Part shown: one piece after another, positions 17,086 through 25,447 of the stretch
Layout: every line of letters begins with the position of its first letter
Numbering within the stretch: the stretch's first letter is position 1
Source of the DNA: DATFVA01 sp963800255
Lineage (GTDB): Bacteria > Bacteroidota > Ignavibacteria > Ignavibacteriales > Ignavibacteriaceae
NCBI GenBank assembly: GCA_963800255.1
Contig: CAWDAK010000015.1
Location: 186,001 to 250,000 of the forward strand
Length of the DNA stretch: 64,000 bases
Direction of reading: 5' to 3'
Notes under the pieces: model-generated
What the model saw: the letters and a program-made list of their open reading frames with translations, nothing else
What the model was told of the DNA's origin: nothing
Database searches by the model: none
Made by a program: the position numbers and the translations under genes

Positions 17086-18321
17086 TTAAAGTCCCTGGAT
17101 AAGGTCCTTAATTATATCTATTTGTTCAGTGTGTTTAATTGATTTGTAGAAATTGAGGGATAGATTGAAATATCGTGCGGCTTCCTCTTTCCTGTCCATT
17201 CTTTTATACAAAATACCTATTTCCAAAGCTGTTTCAGCATAATTCAGTCTGTTTTCCAGTTCTTCATTTATTCTTAAGCTTGTAAGAAGGTGAGTTTCGG
17301 ATAGAACCAGGTTTCCTTTTTCTCTTTCAATTATACCTTTTAATTTGAAATTATCTGCAATGGATAATCTGTCATCGAGTTTATAACTCAGCTCAAGGGA
17401 TTTTTCTGTAAATGCGGATGCCAGCGTAAGGTCATTAAGTTGAATATAAATAAAGGCTTTTGTAAGGTAGGATATTGCAAGATTAGATACATAATTAAGC
17501 TTATTTGCGAAATCTATGCTCTGGTCAATCTCTCCCAGTGCCTGTTTATACTCATGTTTCTGTGTATGCAGAAGAGCCAGGTTGTGCCTTAATTCAACAA
17601 TTCTTAATATATTTTTTAACCTGTTAAATTTTATCAACGCTCTGTGGAAGTAATTATAAGCTTCCTCATAAGTTCCCTTCATACCATTTACCACCCCAAG
17701 GTTTATTTCTATCATTCCCATCAGGCTGGTATCGCTGGTTATGTTAAGGTAGGAAAGGCAATTTTCAAAATGTTTTTCAGCCTTAAAAAGTTTTCCGTAA
17801 TCAAGGTGAATAACTCCCAGCAGGTTTTCGCATCTTACGTATCCCCGGAAATCTTTATCTTTTTCAAATAACTTTTTAGCTCTATTCAGTATAGAAATAC
17901 TCTTTTTCCATTCTGCCTGCCTGCTGTACACAGTAGCCAGAAGATAAAGTCCATGAGCATAAAAAGAATTAAGGTCATCCCTTTTCTTAGCTGCCTTTGA
18001 AAGAGAGTCAATCGTCTGTTCAGCAGAACTGAATTCACCCTGAATGATCGCGAGATTGGCGAGATGAACCAGGAACTCAGCGTATGAAGCATCTTTCAGC
18101 TTATCTTTTGCGAATGTTATAAGTAGATTGACTTTGTAGTGAAACTCTGATCCTGAGGGAAGGGAAGAAGTCAGTTGTTTTTTATTAAAATTAGATAGAG
18201 AAGATACTTCGTCCCCTTCAGAAGGTTTCCCCTTTAAAAGTTGACCATATTCGGAAATTTCCTTCTTACTGAAATAGCTTCCAAGTATCTTCTCTATTGA
18301 GTTATGTGCTTCTTTAGTCAC
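17086..18321 (-). CDS. Cytoplasmic TPR-repeat protein
   Basis: A 411-residue helical protein made of about eight tetratricopeptide repeats from residue 85 onwards (for example LYLLATVYSRQAEWKKSISILNRA region, ENLLGVIHLDYGKLFKAEKHFE, EINLGVVNGMKGTYEEAYNYF). No signal peptide, membrane helix or catalytic domain, so a protein-interaction scaffold. It begins 42 nt after the lipoprotein gene 18364-18921 and probably shares its sigma-54-like promoter. The style resembles the TPR part of the kinase at 21681-24197, which suggests they belong to the same signalling set. Confidence 0.88.
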   Translation of the reverse strand: MTKEAHNSIEKILGSYFSKKEISEYGQLLKGKPSEGDEVSSLSNFNKKQLTSSLPSGSEFHYKVNLLITFAKDKLKDASYAEFLVHLANLAIIQGEFSSAEQTIDSLSKAAKKRDDLNSFYAHGLYLLATVYSRQAEWKKSISILNRAKKLFEKDKDFRGYVRCENLLGVIHLDYGKLFKAEKHFENCLSYLNITSDTSLMGMIEINLGVVNGMKGTYEEAYNYFHRALIKFNRLKNILRIVELRHNLALLHTQKHEYKQALGEIDQSIDFANKLNYVSNLAISYLTKAFIYIQLNDLTLASAFTEKSLELSYKLDDRLSIADNFKLKGIIEREKGNLVLSETHLLTSLRINEELENRLNYAETALEIGILYKRMDRKEEAARYFNLSLNFYKSIKHTEQIDIIKDLIQGL

Positions 18322-18363
18322 TTTGTTATAATCTTTGAATATACAAGTATAACAAAAATTTAA

Positions 18364-18921
18364 TTATCTAGACCAGATATATCTGGAGAAATGTGAAAGA
18401 TGAGCGTTGGTAACCGAAAGGGTTCCATGAGCTACATCTACACCGATATTATCACAGCTGACAGGCTCAGTGTATGAACCATCATCAGATATATATGAAA
18501 AATGAACATCTGCCGGGTTGACTCCAGTAAGGTCAAGACCGGAAATTGTTGCATTCAGAAGTACAGGTGCATCAAAGGAGAGTGAAGGGTTGAAGTTGAT
18601 TTCTGCAAATGCGCTGCTATTAGCAACATACAGAACTTTTTCTCCCGAATATGCACTGGCAGGAACGTTCAGGTTAGCCTGAATAACAACAGTACCTAAT
18701 GTTCCCTCATAAGAACCACTAAGCTGTAGTGTTCCCCCTAAGCTGCCGCTAATGTTCTGAGAAGCAGAAAATGAAGCTTCAGTTGACATATCCACAGCTT
18801 GTGGCATCTTGAACATCTTGGTCGAGTTATCATTCGGACCGGAAACTGTACTGTTATTGATGTCGGAACATCCCCCTAACAGTAAGCCTGCGAAAAGAAT
18901 GGAAAATAGAAGTTTTTTCAT
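18364..18921 (-). CDS. Lipoprotein, paralogue of the one at 16368
   Basis: A 185-residue lipoprotein (lipobox LLGGC, Cys 18), predicted beta-rich, ending HFSRYIWSR like its paralogue at 16368-16922 (HFSRYIWTR). The central GLDLTGVNPADVHFSY is nearly identical between the two, while the N-terminal halves have diverged, so the duplication is old. The upstream region holds a good sigma-54-like promoter about 95 nt from the ATG and a perfect palindrome further out. The TPR gene follows 42 nt downstream. Function unknown; periplasmic or surface sensing or cell-envelope role is possible. Confidence 0.85.
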   Translation of the reverse strand: MKKLLFSILFAGLLLGGCSDINNSTVSGPNDNSTKMFKMPQAVDMSTEASFSASQNISGSLGGTLQLSGSYEGTLGTVVIQANLNVPASAYSGEKVLYVANSSAFAEINFNPSLSFDAPVLLNATISGLDLTGVNPADVHFSYISDDGSYTEPVSCDNIGVDVAHGTLSVTNAHLSHFSRYIWSR

Positions 18922-19012
18922 AGTACTAACACCCTCTCATAATTATGAGTTTTGTGAAAATAGATTTTAGTTTTTTACTCGAGTGTTGCGCTCACAGGAG
19001 TGACTATAAATA

Positions 19013-19028
19013 GTCAATGTTTATGCCA
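19013..19028 (-). promoter_or_regulatory. Sigma-54-like promoter for the 18364 lipoprotein-TPR pair
   Basis: On the minus strand TGGCATAAACATTGAC matches the RpoN -24 (TGGCA) and -12 (TTG) elements at the right spacing. The leader to the ATG at 18921 would be about 80 nt. It is the only promoter-like match I found in the 314-nt gap to the activator gene. Confidence 0.55.
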
Positions 19029-19118
19029 TCAATATTTTTCTAAAATATGAATGTGTTTAGATTCTGCAGGATAAGAGACTTGTAAATTTTACCGGAGGAG
19101 GGCGGTAATATTGGGATT

Positions 19119-19139
19119 TTTGTAAAATATTTTTACAAA
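19119..19139. promoter_or_regulatory. Perfect palindrome, candidate upstream activator site
   Basis: Arms TTTGTAAAA (19119-19127) and TTTTACAAA (19131-19139) with a TAT spacer form a perfect 9-bp dyad about 90 bp upstream of the -24 element at 19028, where an enhancer site for a sigma-54 activator would be expected. A second dyad, TTACCG/CGGTAA, overlaps 19089-19108. The binding protein is not known; the Fis-type helix-turn-helix of the adjacent activator is the natural candidate. Confidence 0.4.
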
Positions 19140-19235
19140 TTTATTCGAACAGGAGAAAATTTCGAAGGTTTTGCAAAAATTATTATATGAATAACTGCTC
19201 ATTTAAGCTTTGAATTGTGAATAATACCTAAAAGT

Positions 19236-20618
19236 TTATTTTTTTAACAATTTGTCAAGTTTAGGTCTTGAAATCCCTAGCTGCTGCGAAGTTTTCGTCT
19301 TGTTGCCCTTAAATTTTTTAAGCACTTCCTCAGCGTATAACTGGTTTAATACGTCAAGATCTGTGCTAATGTAATTTAACTGTAGATTTATAATATGAGG
19401 ATGAAGAGTCGGCCCTTTTTCTTCAGATTTTTCAGCCACCGGGGTAAAATTGATTACATTAGAAAAGTGTTTCAGGCTCAAGCTTTTGCCCTCACTCAGA
19501 AGCACTGCCCGCTCTACAGAATTCTTCAGCTCCCGAACATTCCCGGGCCAGCTATAATTTAATATGAAATCTTCCAGGTCACTGTCTACCCTGGCGATCT
19601 GTTTATTAAATTGAATATTGTAGTCTTTAATAAAATTTTCAAGCAGAGTCTGAATATCCTCCTGTCTTTCTCTCAGTGGAGGAATTTCAATGGAAACCGT
19701 ATTTAAGCGGTAAAACAGATCGCTTCTAAATGAATTATCCTCAATCATTTCTTCAAGTTTCCTGTTGGTTGCCGAGATTATCCTGGCATTTACAGGAATA
19801 TCGGTTACGCCTCCTAACCTTCTTATCATTTTCTTTTCAATTACCCTCAGAAGTTTAGCCTGGAGAGTTATTGATAAATCTCCTATTTCATCCAAAAAGA
19901 GGGTCCCGTTTTCAGCAATTTCAAATAACCCGCTTTTCTTAAACTGGGCACTCGTAAAAGCTCCCTTTTCATGACCGAATAGTTCCGATTCCAGGAGTGC
20001 CTCAGGGATTGCAGTACATAAAACATCAACAAAAGAGCTATTATTGCCGAGACTGTTATTATGAATTAGTTTTGCCAGCAGTCCTTTTCCGGTTCCTGTT
20101 TCCCCTAATATCAGTATATTCAACTGGGGTTCGGAAGATATCCTTTTTGCTAATTTCTTTATCTTTGAAACCGATTCAGAAGTCCCGATAAAACCTTCAA
20201 AGTCAGAAGAAGATTCGCTTTCATCAAGTATAAGTTCCCCCTGTCTTCTTGCTTCAAAATCATCAATGATTTCATCAAGATAAGTTGAAAACTTATATAC
20301 TTCATAAGGCAGAATAAATATATCGTTGAATCCTAGTTTAGCGAGGGTAACAGCAAGGAGTGTATTCTTCTCAGGGATTACGAATAATAATTTACTATTC
20401 AAAGGTTTTTTTAATTCAAGAGCCTGCTGAATAAAACGGGATTCAATACCGGAAAGGTTAATGATCAGAATCTCATAATCTTCGAGGGATATTTTTTTAT
20501 CGTCAAGCGGAATCAGGTTTATACCCGAATTTTTAAGCTTAGAAAGGGCAGAATTAATAGAGGCAGAGTCTTCATTATCTGAATAAACCTTAATAACTAT
20601 TTCTTCAAACACATCCAT
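19236..20618 (-). CDS. Sigma-54-dependent transcriptional activator with degenerate receiver
   Basis: A 460-residue NtrC-family activator. Residues 1-125 look like a receiver fold, but the phospho-acceptor strand reads LIINLSG (no Asp) and the Lys position reads FILPYE, so it should not be phosphorylated in the standard way. Residues 145-375 form the AAA+ domain: Walker A GETGTGKG, ELFGHEKGAFTSA (the sigma-54 contact loop GAFTGA with Ser for Gly), Walker B GTLFLDEIGDL, and the arginine-finger region. A Fis-type helix-turn-helix closes the protein (KTKTSQQLGISRPKLDKLL). It lies 25 nt below the kinase gene on the same strand. It likely drives the sigma-54-like promoters at 16974 and 19013 (inferred). 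Confidence 0.92.
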   Translation of the reverse strand: MDVFEEIVIKVYSDNEDSASINSALSKLKNSGINLIPLDDKKISLEDYEILIINLSGIESRFIQQALELKKPLNSKLLFVIPEKNTLLAVTLAKLGFNDIFILPYEVYKFSTYLDEIIDDFEARRQGELILDESESSSDFEGFIGTSESVSKIKKLAKRISSEPQLNILILGETGTGKGLLAKLIHNNSLGNNSSFVDVLCTAIPEALLESELFGHEKGAFTSAQFKKSGLFEIAENGTLFLDEIGDLSITLQAKLLRVIEKKMIRRLGGVTDIPVNARIISATNRKLEEMIEDNSFRSDLFYRLNTVSIEIPPLRERQEDIQTLLENFIKDYNIQFNKQIARVDSDLEDFILNYSWPGNVRELKNSVERAVLLSEGKSLSLKHFSNVINFTPVAEKSEEKGPTLHPHIINLQLNYISTDLDVLNQLYAEEVLKKFKGNKTKTSQQLGISRPKLDKLLKK

Positions 20619-20643
20619 ATATGCAAAGCTTAAGATTTATCCC

Positions 20644-21159
20644 TCAATTTAAGAAACTAATAGCCTTTTGTCTTTCAGGATGAGAAAGATACAATGTTTT
20701 TATTCTATTAGATTTCATTTGATCAACAATATAAGATATTGTCTGCTTTGCATATTTTCCAAATTCTTTCGCCCGGGAAATATTTCCCCTTTCTTCATAT
20801 ACATATGATAACTTAAACAATACTCTCCATGTTAAGTCGGTTATACTGATATTAGCGAGTTCATTAAAAGATTCTTCATAATAAGATAAATAAGGTTGAA
20901 ATTCTTTCGTTTTATTACCTTTAGCGGCCCATCCCATTAAATAATTACGATATGAATTAAAATAAATATTCTTGCTACAAAAATTCTCAAAATCAGGGGA
21001 AAACAGTTCTTTTGAGGCTTCGGAATAGTCTCCAACTTGAAGTAAGAGTTCTATTATTCTTATATGGATTTCACAATAGACTAGATGACCCGGAAATGAT
21101 TTACTTTCTTCCTTTAATGAATGCAGATCAGGCAAAACGTTTGAAATATCATTTTTCAA
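20644..21159 (-). CDS. C-terminal fragment of the Ser/Thr kinase-TPR protein (frameshifted part 3)
   Basis: An open frame of 171 codons encoding helical, TPR-like sequence that ends in TLYLSHPERQKAISFLN, a tail often seen at the end of kinase-ATPase-TPR proteins. Its apparent start (TTG at 21159) overlaps the stop of the preceding fragment: adding one T in the CTTTG run at 21157-21161 fuses the two frames without any gap (LGILFELLKNDIS). I therefore read it as the end of the gene that starts at 24197, not as an independent gene. Confidence 0.7.
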   Translation of the reverse strand: MKNDISNVLPDLHSLKEESKSFPGHLVYCEIHIRIIELLLQVGDYSEASKELFSPDFENFCSKNIYFNSYRNYLMGWAAKGNKTKEFQPYLSYYEESFNELANISITDLTWRVLFKLSYVYEERGNISRAKEFGKYAKQTISYIVDQMKSNRIKTLYLSHPERQKAISFLN

Positions 21160-21674
21160 AGTTCAAACAGAATACCCAAATAGTTATAATTAAAATCGAG
21201 TCTTTCCAACTTCAGTTGATGAATTTCATTATATATTTTATAAACGATACTTAAGTTTTCAATATCACCGAGTTCAAAATATAATTTTCCTAATAAAAAT
21301 AAAGCTTCTCCTTTTTCAAGGGAATTATCTAATTCTTCAAAAATATGCACAGCACTTTGAAGTGATTCGATTGCCTTTTCATATTCACAAGTTATTGTCT
21401 GAACTTCGCCAAGATTTGACAAAACTAGCCCGAAATTGAACTTATCTCCTGATGCCTTAAACATGGGCAGGGCATCTAAATAAAGTTCAATAGCTTTTTC
21501 AAAATTACAATTTTCAAAGTGATAAATACCATAGTTAATCAGAATTTCGCCCTCTGCAGTAAATTGCCTATTGAAGAATTCATTTCTATCGCTTTTCTCC
21601 AATGATTCTTCGGCTTTTTCACTCTCCTGAAGAATATTATAATATATTACCAAGATTATTTTCCATAGAAGCAA
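21156..21674 (-). CDS. Middle TPR fragment of the Ser/Thr kinase protein (frameshifted part 2)
   Basis: About 172 codons of clear TPR sequence (GEILINYGIYHFENCNFEKAIELY, LVLSNLGEVQTITCEYEKAI, ALFLLGKLYFELGDIENL). The frame is the same as that of the kinase ORF but separated by a TAG; between them the conserved text continues in another frame (KVASMENNLGNI), so a one-base loss near 21707-21712 and a one-base gain near 21637-21648 explain the break. There is no ribosome binding site for an independent start. Best seen as part of one roughly 1184-residue protein. Confidence 0.7.
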   Translation of the reverse strand: MLLWKIILVIYYNILQESEKAEESLEKSDRNEFFNRQFTAEGEILINYGIYHFENCNFEKAIELYLDALPMFKASGDKFNFGLVLSNLGEVQTITCEYEKAIESLQSAVHIFEELDNSLEKGEALFLLGKLYFELGDIENLSIVYKIYNEIHQLKLERLDFNYNYLGILFEL

Positions 21675-21680
21675 CTTTTG

Positions 21681-24197
21681 CTAACAGCTTTCTGAACATG
21701 ATACATCTTTAAAGAGATCTTCAAAATATTTTACTGTCGCGTTAGGGTCATTATTTTTAAATAACTTGATCAAACCTTTTATTCTATAAATCTTACCTTT
21801 TATATCGGCTGATGTTGCGGGGTCCGCAACAAGTTTATCTGCCAGTTCTTCAGCTTCTTCATATTTTGCCATTTCAAATTCAGCTTCGGTTATCTCTGCT
21901 AAAATTTCATTTCTTATTCCGTCACTTTTGATCATTGCCAATATGGATTCAAGCAGTTTTTTACCTTCTTCAAGGTTCTGACTGGAGATGAGCGTTTTGC
22001 CTTTTAATATTTTTAATACTAATTCATCCTCTGAAGAGTGGGGCTCATCCAGTAACTCGTTAACCAGCTGCAGGCTGGCTTGATGCTCGCCTATCTGGAA
22101 TAAACAATTACTGTATAATGTTCTTATTTCTCTCAGGCTTTCCTGTTTAAGGGGCAAACTCTTCAGGTGTTCAAGTAAACTTCTTTCATATGCAAGCGCA
22201 GAAGCATTCTTTGCTTTGGTTATTTCCTCCTTCAGAACTTCATAGGCTGACTCGTATTCTCCGGCTGCTTCCCAATGCATTGCAAGTTCATTCTTATTAA
22301 AATCGGGTATCCTGGCGGAGATCAGTTCTGCTATTCTTAAATGCGCCGCTTTCAAATCCTCAATTGTTGAGCAGATATACTCTTTTAGCCCCCGGGAGGT
22401 AAATTGTATAACCTTTAAACCGGGATTGAAATGAACAATATTCGTTTCTGATAACCTGATCAGAATACCGGCAATTTCGCGTTCGTTCCTGCCGGTCAGA
22501 AGAGAGGCTGATCTTAGGTCAGGGGTAACATTAAATAATGATAAAAATATTGCAAGATCTCTGCTTGCGGCATCAAGGGTTTCTATCCTGAATTTATAGA
22601 TGTCTTCATGACTGCCCTGAAGAATATCTTTTATATTTTTATCGATTCTGAGCTGTGGACCTTCAACGGTAAATTTTAGTATATCAAGAACAACCAGATC
22701 CTTCAGGAAAATCTCTATACTGCCAGGTAAAAGATCAGAATAAAGTATTACAGCTTTTTTAATATCTTCGCGTGGATAAAATTCAGCAAAACTGTTCTGT
22801 ACAAATTCTGTAACTTCGGTTTCCGTAAAGGGATTCAGGTTGATAACCTGGAGACTGTTAAGGGCCTTTGATTTATATTCCGCAGAAGAGTCTTCGGTAA
22901 GCACAACTTTAAGTTTATTTACCTGAAGGATGGGGATGATCTGCACAAAAATATCAAGGTCGAAATCGCTCATCAGGTTAAAGTTATCAACTAGTAGAAT
23001 AAATCTGCCGGCTGAAATCAGCTTAATTATAACGGTCTTTAATTCCTCAACAAGATTAACACTCTTCCCATCAAGCAGCCTGTTGATCCCCGCCAGGGTT
23101 TCCCTGTCTATCCTGAAGTATATGTTCTCCTGATATAGAATCTGCCTTAAGAAGGACTGCCAGATATTTCCATTGGTGCTTTGATCAGCAGAGAGAAGCA
23201 ATGATAAAGGATACTTATAGTTTAATTCCTGCAGAAGACGGGTTTTGCCTGCACCCTCTGCTCCTTTTATAGATAAAACCTCTCCCCCGTTTTCCTGTTC
23301 TATATATGTTGAGATAATTGAAAATGAATCTTTCCTTGCAGTAAAGGTCCGGATCCTTGTCCAGTCTCTCCTGAATTCCTGCAATTTTGCCGGGGCTATT
23401 TCATTTATTATTCCGATAGAAGTATGAAATCTTTCTTCCGGATCCTTGGCTAATAAAACCTTTGCAAGGTCGATGAGTTTTTTGCTGAATGAGGATTCAG
23501 GAAATTCAAACTTTTCGTTTAGATGTGCTTTATAAATTCCAAGCTGATCTTTTCCCGGAAAAGGAAACCTGCCATATAAAGTTTTATATAAAAGTATTCC
23601 TAATGAATAAAGGTCGATTCGTTGATCAATGGCATCCTTTCTTAAAATTTCAGGGGCGATATATTCCGAAGTCCCTCTCGCACTAACGTTATCGATTTCT
23701 TTGATCCTGGTTGTCAGCCCGAAATCAATGAACTTGATGACGGGCTGATTATCTTTTTCTTTTACGAGAATGTTTTCTGATTTAAGATCATAATAGATAT
23801 AAGCTGATTGGTGAAGGTAGTAGAGGACAGACGAAATCTGACAGATAACATCGGTTAAGACATTTTCATTGTCTAAATTTTTCGTTTCATACAGTTCAAC
23901 TCCTTCAAAATATTCGAGAGTGAAAAAAGAACTTCCCTTATTTACTTGAAATATTTTGTCATCCTCATCCAGGGAGACTATTACCCCGTAATCAAACACG
24001 CTGATTATATTAGGATGATTTAATTTCTGAAGCAGAAAGTATTCATCGCGGAAAGCCTTTTTTTCTTCGCCGTTTACTGAAGGAGGCAGCACTTTGATTG
24101 CCAGCTGTGAATTTAATTTCAGTGTATCTTCACAGAGAAAGACAGTGCTTCTTCCCTCTCCCGCTTTTCCTGATATTTTATAACGGCCATTAATCAT
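21681..24197 (-). CDS. Ser/Thr protein kinase with ATPase and TPR domains (PknK-like), C-terminus frameshifted
   Basis: 838 codons before the first in-frame stop. Order: protein kinase (1-265; P-loop GKAGEGRS, LAIKVLPP Lys, catalytic YYDLKSENILV with Tyr-Tyr-Asp in place of His-Arg-Asp, IDFGLTTR, APEIL), STAND/AAA-type ATPase (285-560; Walker A GAEGAGKTRLL, Walker B FILLVDNFN), then TPR repeats. The design recalls PknK and MalT-like signal ATPases. The protein likely continues through the two fragments at 21156 and 20644. It begins in an ATGA overlap with the OppC-type permease gene and is followed by the sigma-54 activator, implying that peptide uptake, kinase and activator are expressed together. 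No membrane helix, so cytoplasmic. Confidence 0.88.
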   Translation of the reverse strand: MINGRYKISGKAGEGRSTVFLCEDTLKLNSQLAIKVLPPSVNGEEKKAFRDEYFLLQKLNHPNIISVFDYGVIVSLDEDDKIFQVNKGSSFFTLEYFEGVELYETKNLDNENVLTDVICQISSVLYYLHQSAYIYYDLKSENILVKEKDNQPVIKFIDFGLTTRIKEIDNVSARGTSEYIAPEILRKDAIDQRIDLYSLGILLYKTLYGRFPFPGKDQLGIYKAHLNEKFEFPESSFSKKLIDLAKVLLAKDPEERFHTSIGIINEIAPAKLQEFRRDWTRIRTFTARKDSFSIISTYIEQENGGEVLSIKGAEGAGKTRLLQELNYKYPLSLLLSADQSTNGNIWQSFLRQILYQENIYFRIDRETLAGINRLLDGKSVNLVEELKTVIIKLISAGRFILLVDNFNLMSDFDLDIFVQIIPILQVNKLKVVLTEDSSAEYKSKALNSLQVINLNPFTETEVTEFVQNSFAEFYPREDIKKAVILYSDLLPGSIEIFLKDLVVLDILKFTVEGPQLRIDKNIKDILQGSHEDIYKFRIETLDAASRDLAIFLSLFNVTPDLRSASLLTGRNEREIAGILIRLSETNIVHFNPGLKVIQFTSRGLKEYICSTIEDLKAAHLRIAELISARIPDFNKNELAMHWEAAGEYESAYEVLKEEITKAKNASALAYERSLLEHLKSLPLKQESLREIRTLYSNCLFQIGEHQASLQLVNELLDEPHSSEDELVLKILKGKTLISSQNLEEGKKLLESILAMIKSDGIRNEILAEITEAEFEMAKYEEAEELADKLVADPATSADIKGKIYRIKGLIKLFKNNDPNATVKYFEDLFKDVSCSESC

Positions 24198-25447
24198 TTG
24201 TTTATTCTTGGATTATAAAACCTGTTCAGCTCTCTTCCCAGGCTGTTCGCGGTGAACAGCGTAAGCGTTAAAGCTAGTCCCGGAAAAAATATCATCCACC
24301 AGGCTTGCGACAAATATTCCTGACCCGCCTCTATCATACTTCCCCATGAAGGATAATTTAATCCGGTTCCGAGGCCCAGGTAGCTTAGAGCAGCTTCAGC
24401 AAGGATAACATTCCCATATTGAAATATAAGGTTTACAATAACCGGAGCTATTATCACCGGAAGAATTTCCTTAAATAATAATTGCCGTCCGGGTAAACCA
24501 ATTTTTACTGCTGTGATGAAGTAGTCTTTCTGTTTAATTGAAATAACTTCACTTCTGACAATCTTAAATAAGCTCATCCAGCCTGAAAATCCCAGGATAA
24601 ATATGATAGTAAATATTGAATTTCCAAAAAAAGTTAGTATAAGAATTATCAGAAAAATAACCGGAATAGAAAGAAACATATCTGTGAACCGGTTTAGAAG
24701 CGTATCAAAAAACCATCCTGAATAGCCGGCAAGGAACCCTAGTCCGATGCCCAATATAAAAGCTACTATCACAGCGCCTAATCCTACTATCATTGAGATT
24801 CTCGTTCCATAAATAAGCCGGGAAAAAATATCTCTTCCAAATTCATCGGTGCCAAGTATAAAGAGCCGGGAATCTACAACGGGCATACCGCTGTTAAACC
24901 GGACCTTTTCCGGTTCTGCCAGTTTCTTATTTTCCTTCTGAAAAAAGTAAAACTTGTTACCCTCTTTTTTAATACTATCGATATAAATTACAGGTTTATT
25001 TAACAACTGGTACCGCAGTGCCGGGAACTCAGTACTCTTCTCTAACGGGATCAGAATTTTTACCTGTGAGAACGGGGGCAGAAGTTTTGTTGTTCCGATA
25101 TTACCCTGAAAATCAGGATCGCAGGTAGATACAAGAGGCGAAAAAATAAAGAAGGTTAAGAGCGAAATGATAACCGAAGATGTCAGATTTAGTTTTTTGT
25201 TAAGGATCGGCTGTTTTCTGCCCCAAGCTGTAAGAGAAACAACCAAAACAAAAATCAAAAAAATTGAGAAGAAATTATCCGCCAGGGAAAAATTAAACAG
25301 CGAAAGGGTCTCTGAAGTTTCTCTAAAAAATGAAACCACAAAAGAGAAAAGCAGGACGGCAATTTCCAATAGTCGTGAAAACCGCAGAAGAATTATCACG
25401 AGCAGGACAAATATTATAAAATGACGATTTTTGACCTGGAAATTCAA
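24194..25447 (-). CDS. Peptide ABC transporter permease, OppC/DppC type, with long N-terminal extension
   Basis: A 417-residue inner-membrane permease. The C-terminal 240 residues are a standard BPD_transp_1 domain (LGTDEFGRDIFSRLIYGTRISM at its start, then the EAA loop region SVISIKQKDYFITAVKIGLPGRQLLFKEILP). The first 170 residues add about three hydrophobic helices and a periplasmic segment of roughly 90 residues; usual OppC proteins are near 300. It starts immediately after the OppB-type gene with no gap and its end overlaps the kinase gene by 4 nt. Acts with the OppB and OppA proteins here and the ATPases at 28187-29712. Confidence 0.92.
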   Translation of the reverse strand: MNFQVKNRHFIIFVLLVIILLRFSRLLEIAVLLFSFVVSFFRETSETLSLFNFSLADNFFSIFLIFVLVVSLTAWGRKQPILNKKLNLTSSVIISLLTFFIFSPLVSTCDPDFQGNIGTTKLLPPFSQVKILIPLEKSTEFPALRYQLLNKPVIYIDSIKKEGNKFYFFQKENKKLAEPEKVRFNSGMPVVDSRLFILGTDEFGRDIFSRLIYGTRISMIVGLGAVIVAFILGIGLGFLAGYSGWFFDTLLNRFTDMFLSIPVIFLIILILTFFGNSIFTIIFILGFSGWMSLFKIVRSEVISIKQKDYFITAVKIGLPGRQLLFKEILPVIIAPVIVNLIFQYGNVILAEAALSYLGLGTGLNYPSWGSMIEAGQEYLSQAWWMIFFPGLALTLTLFTANSLGRELNRFYNPRINK

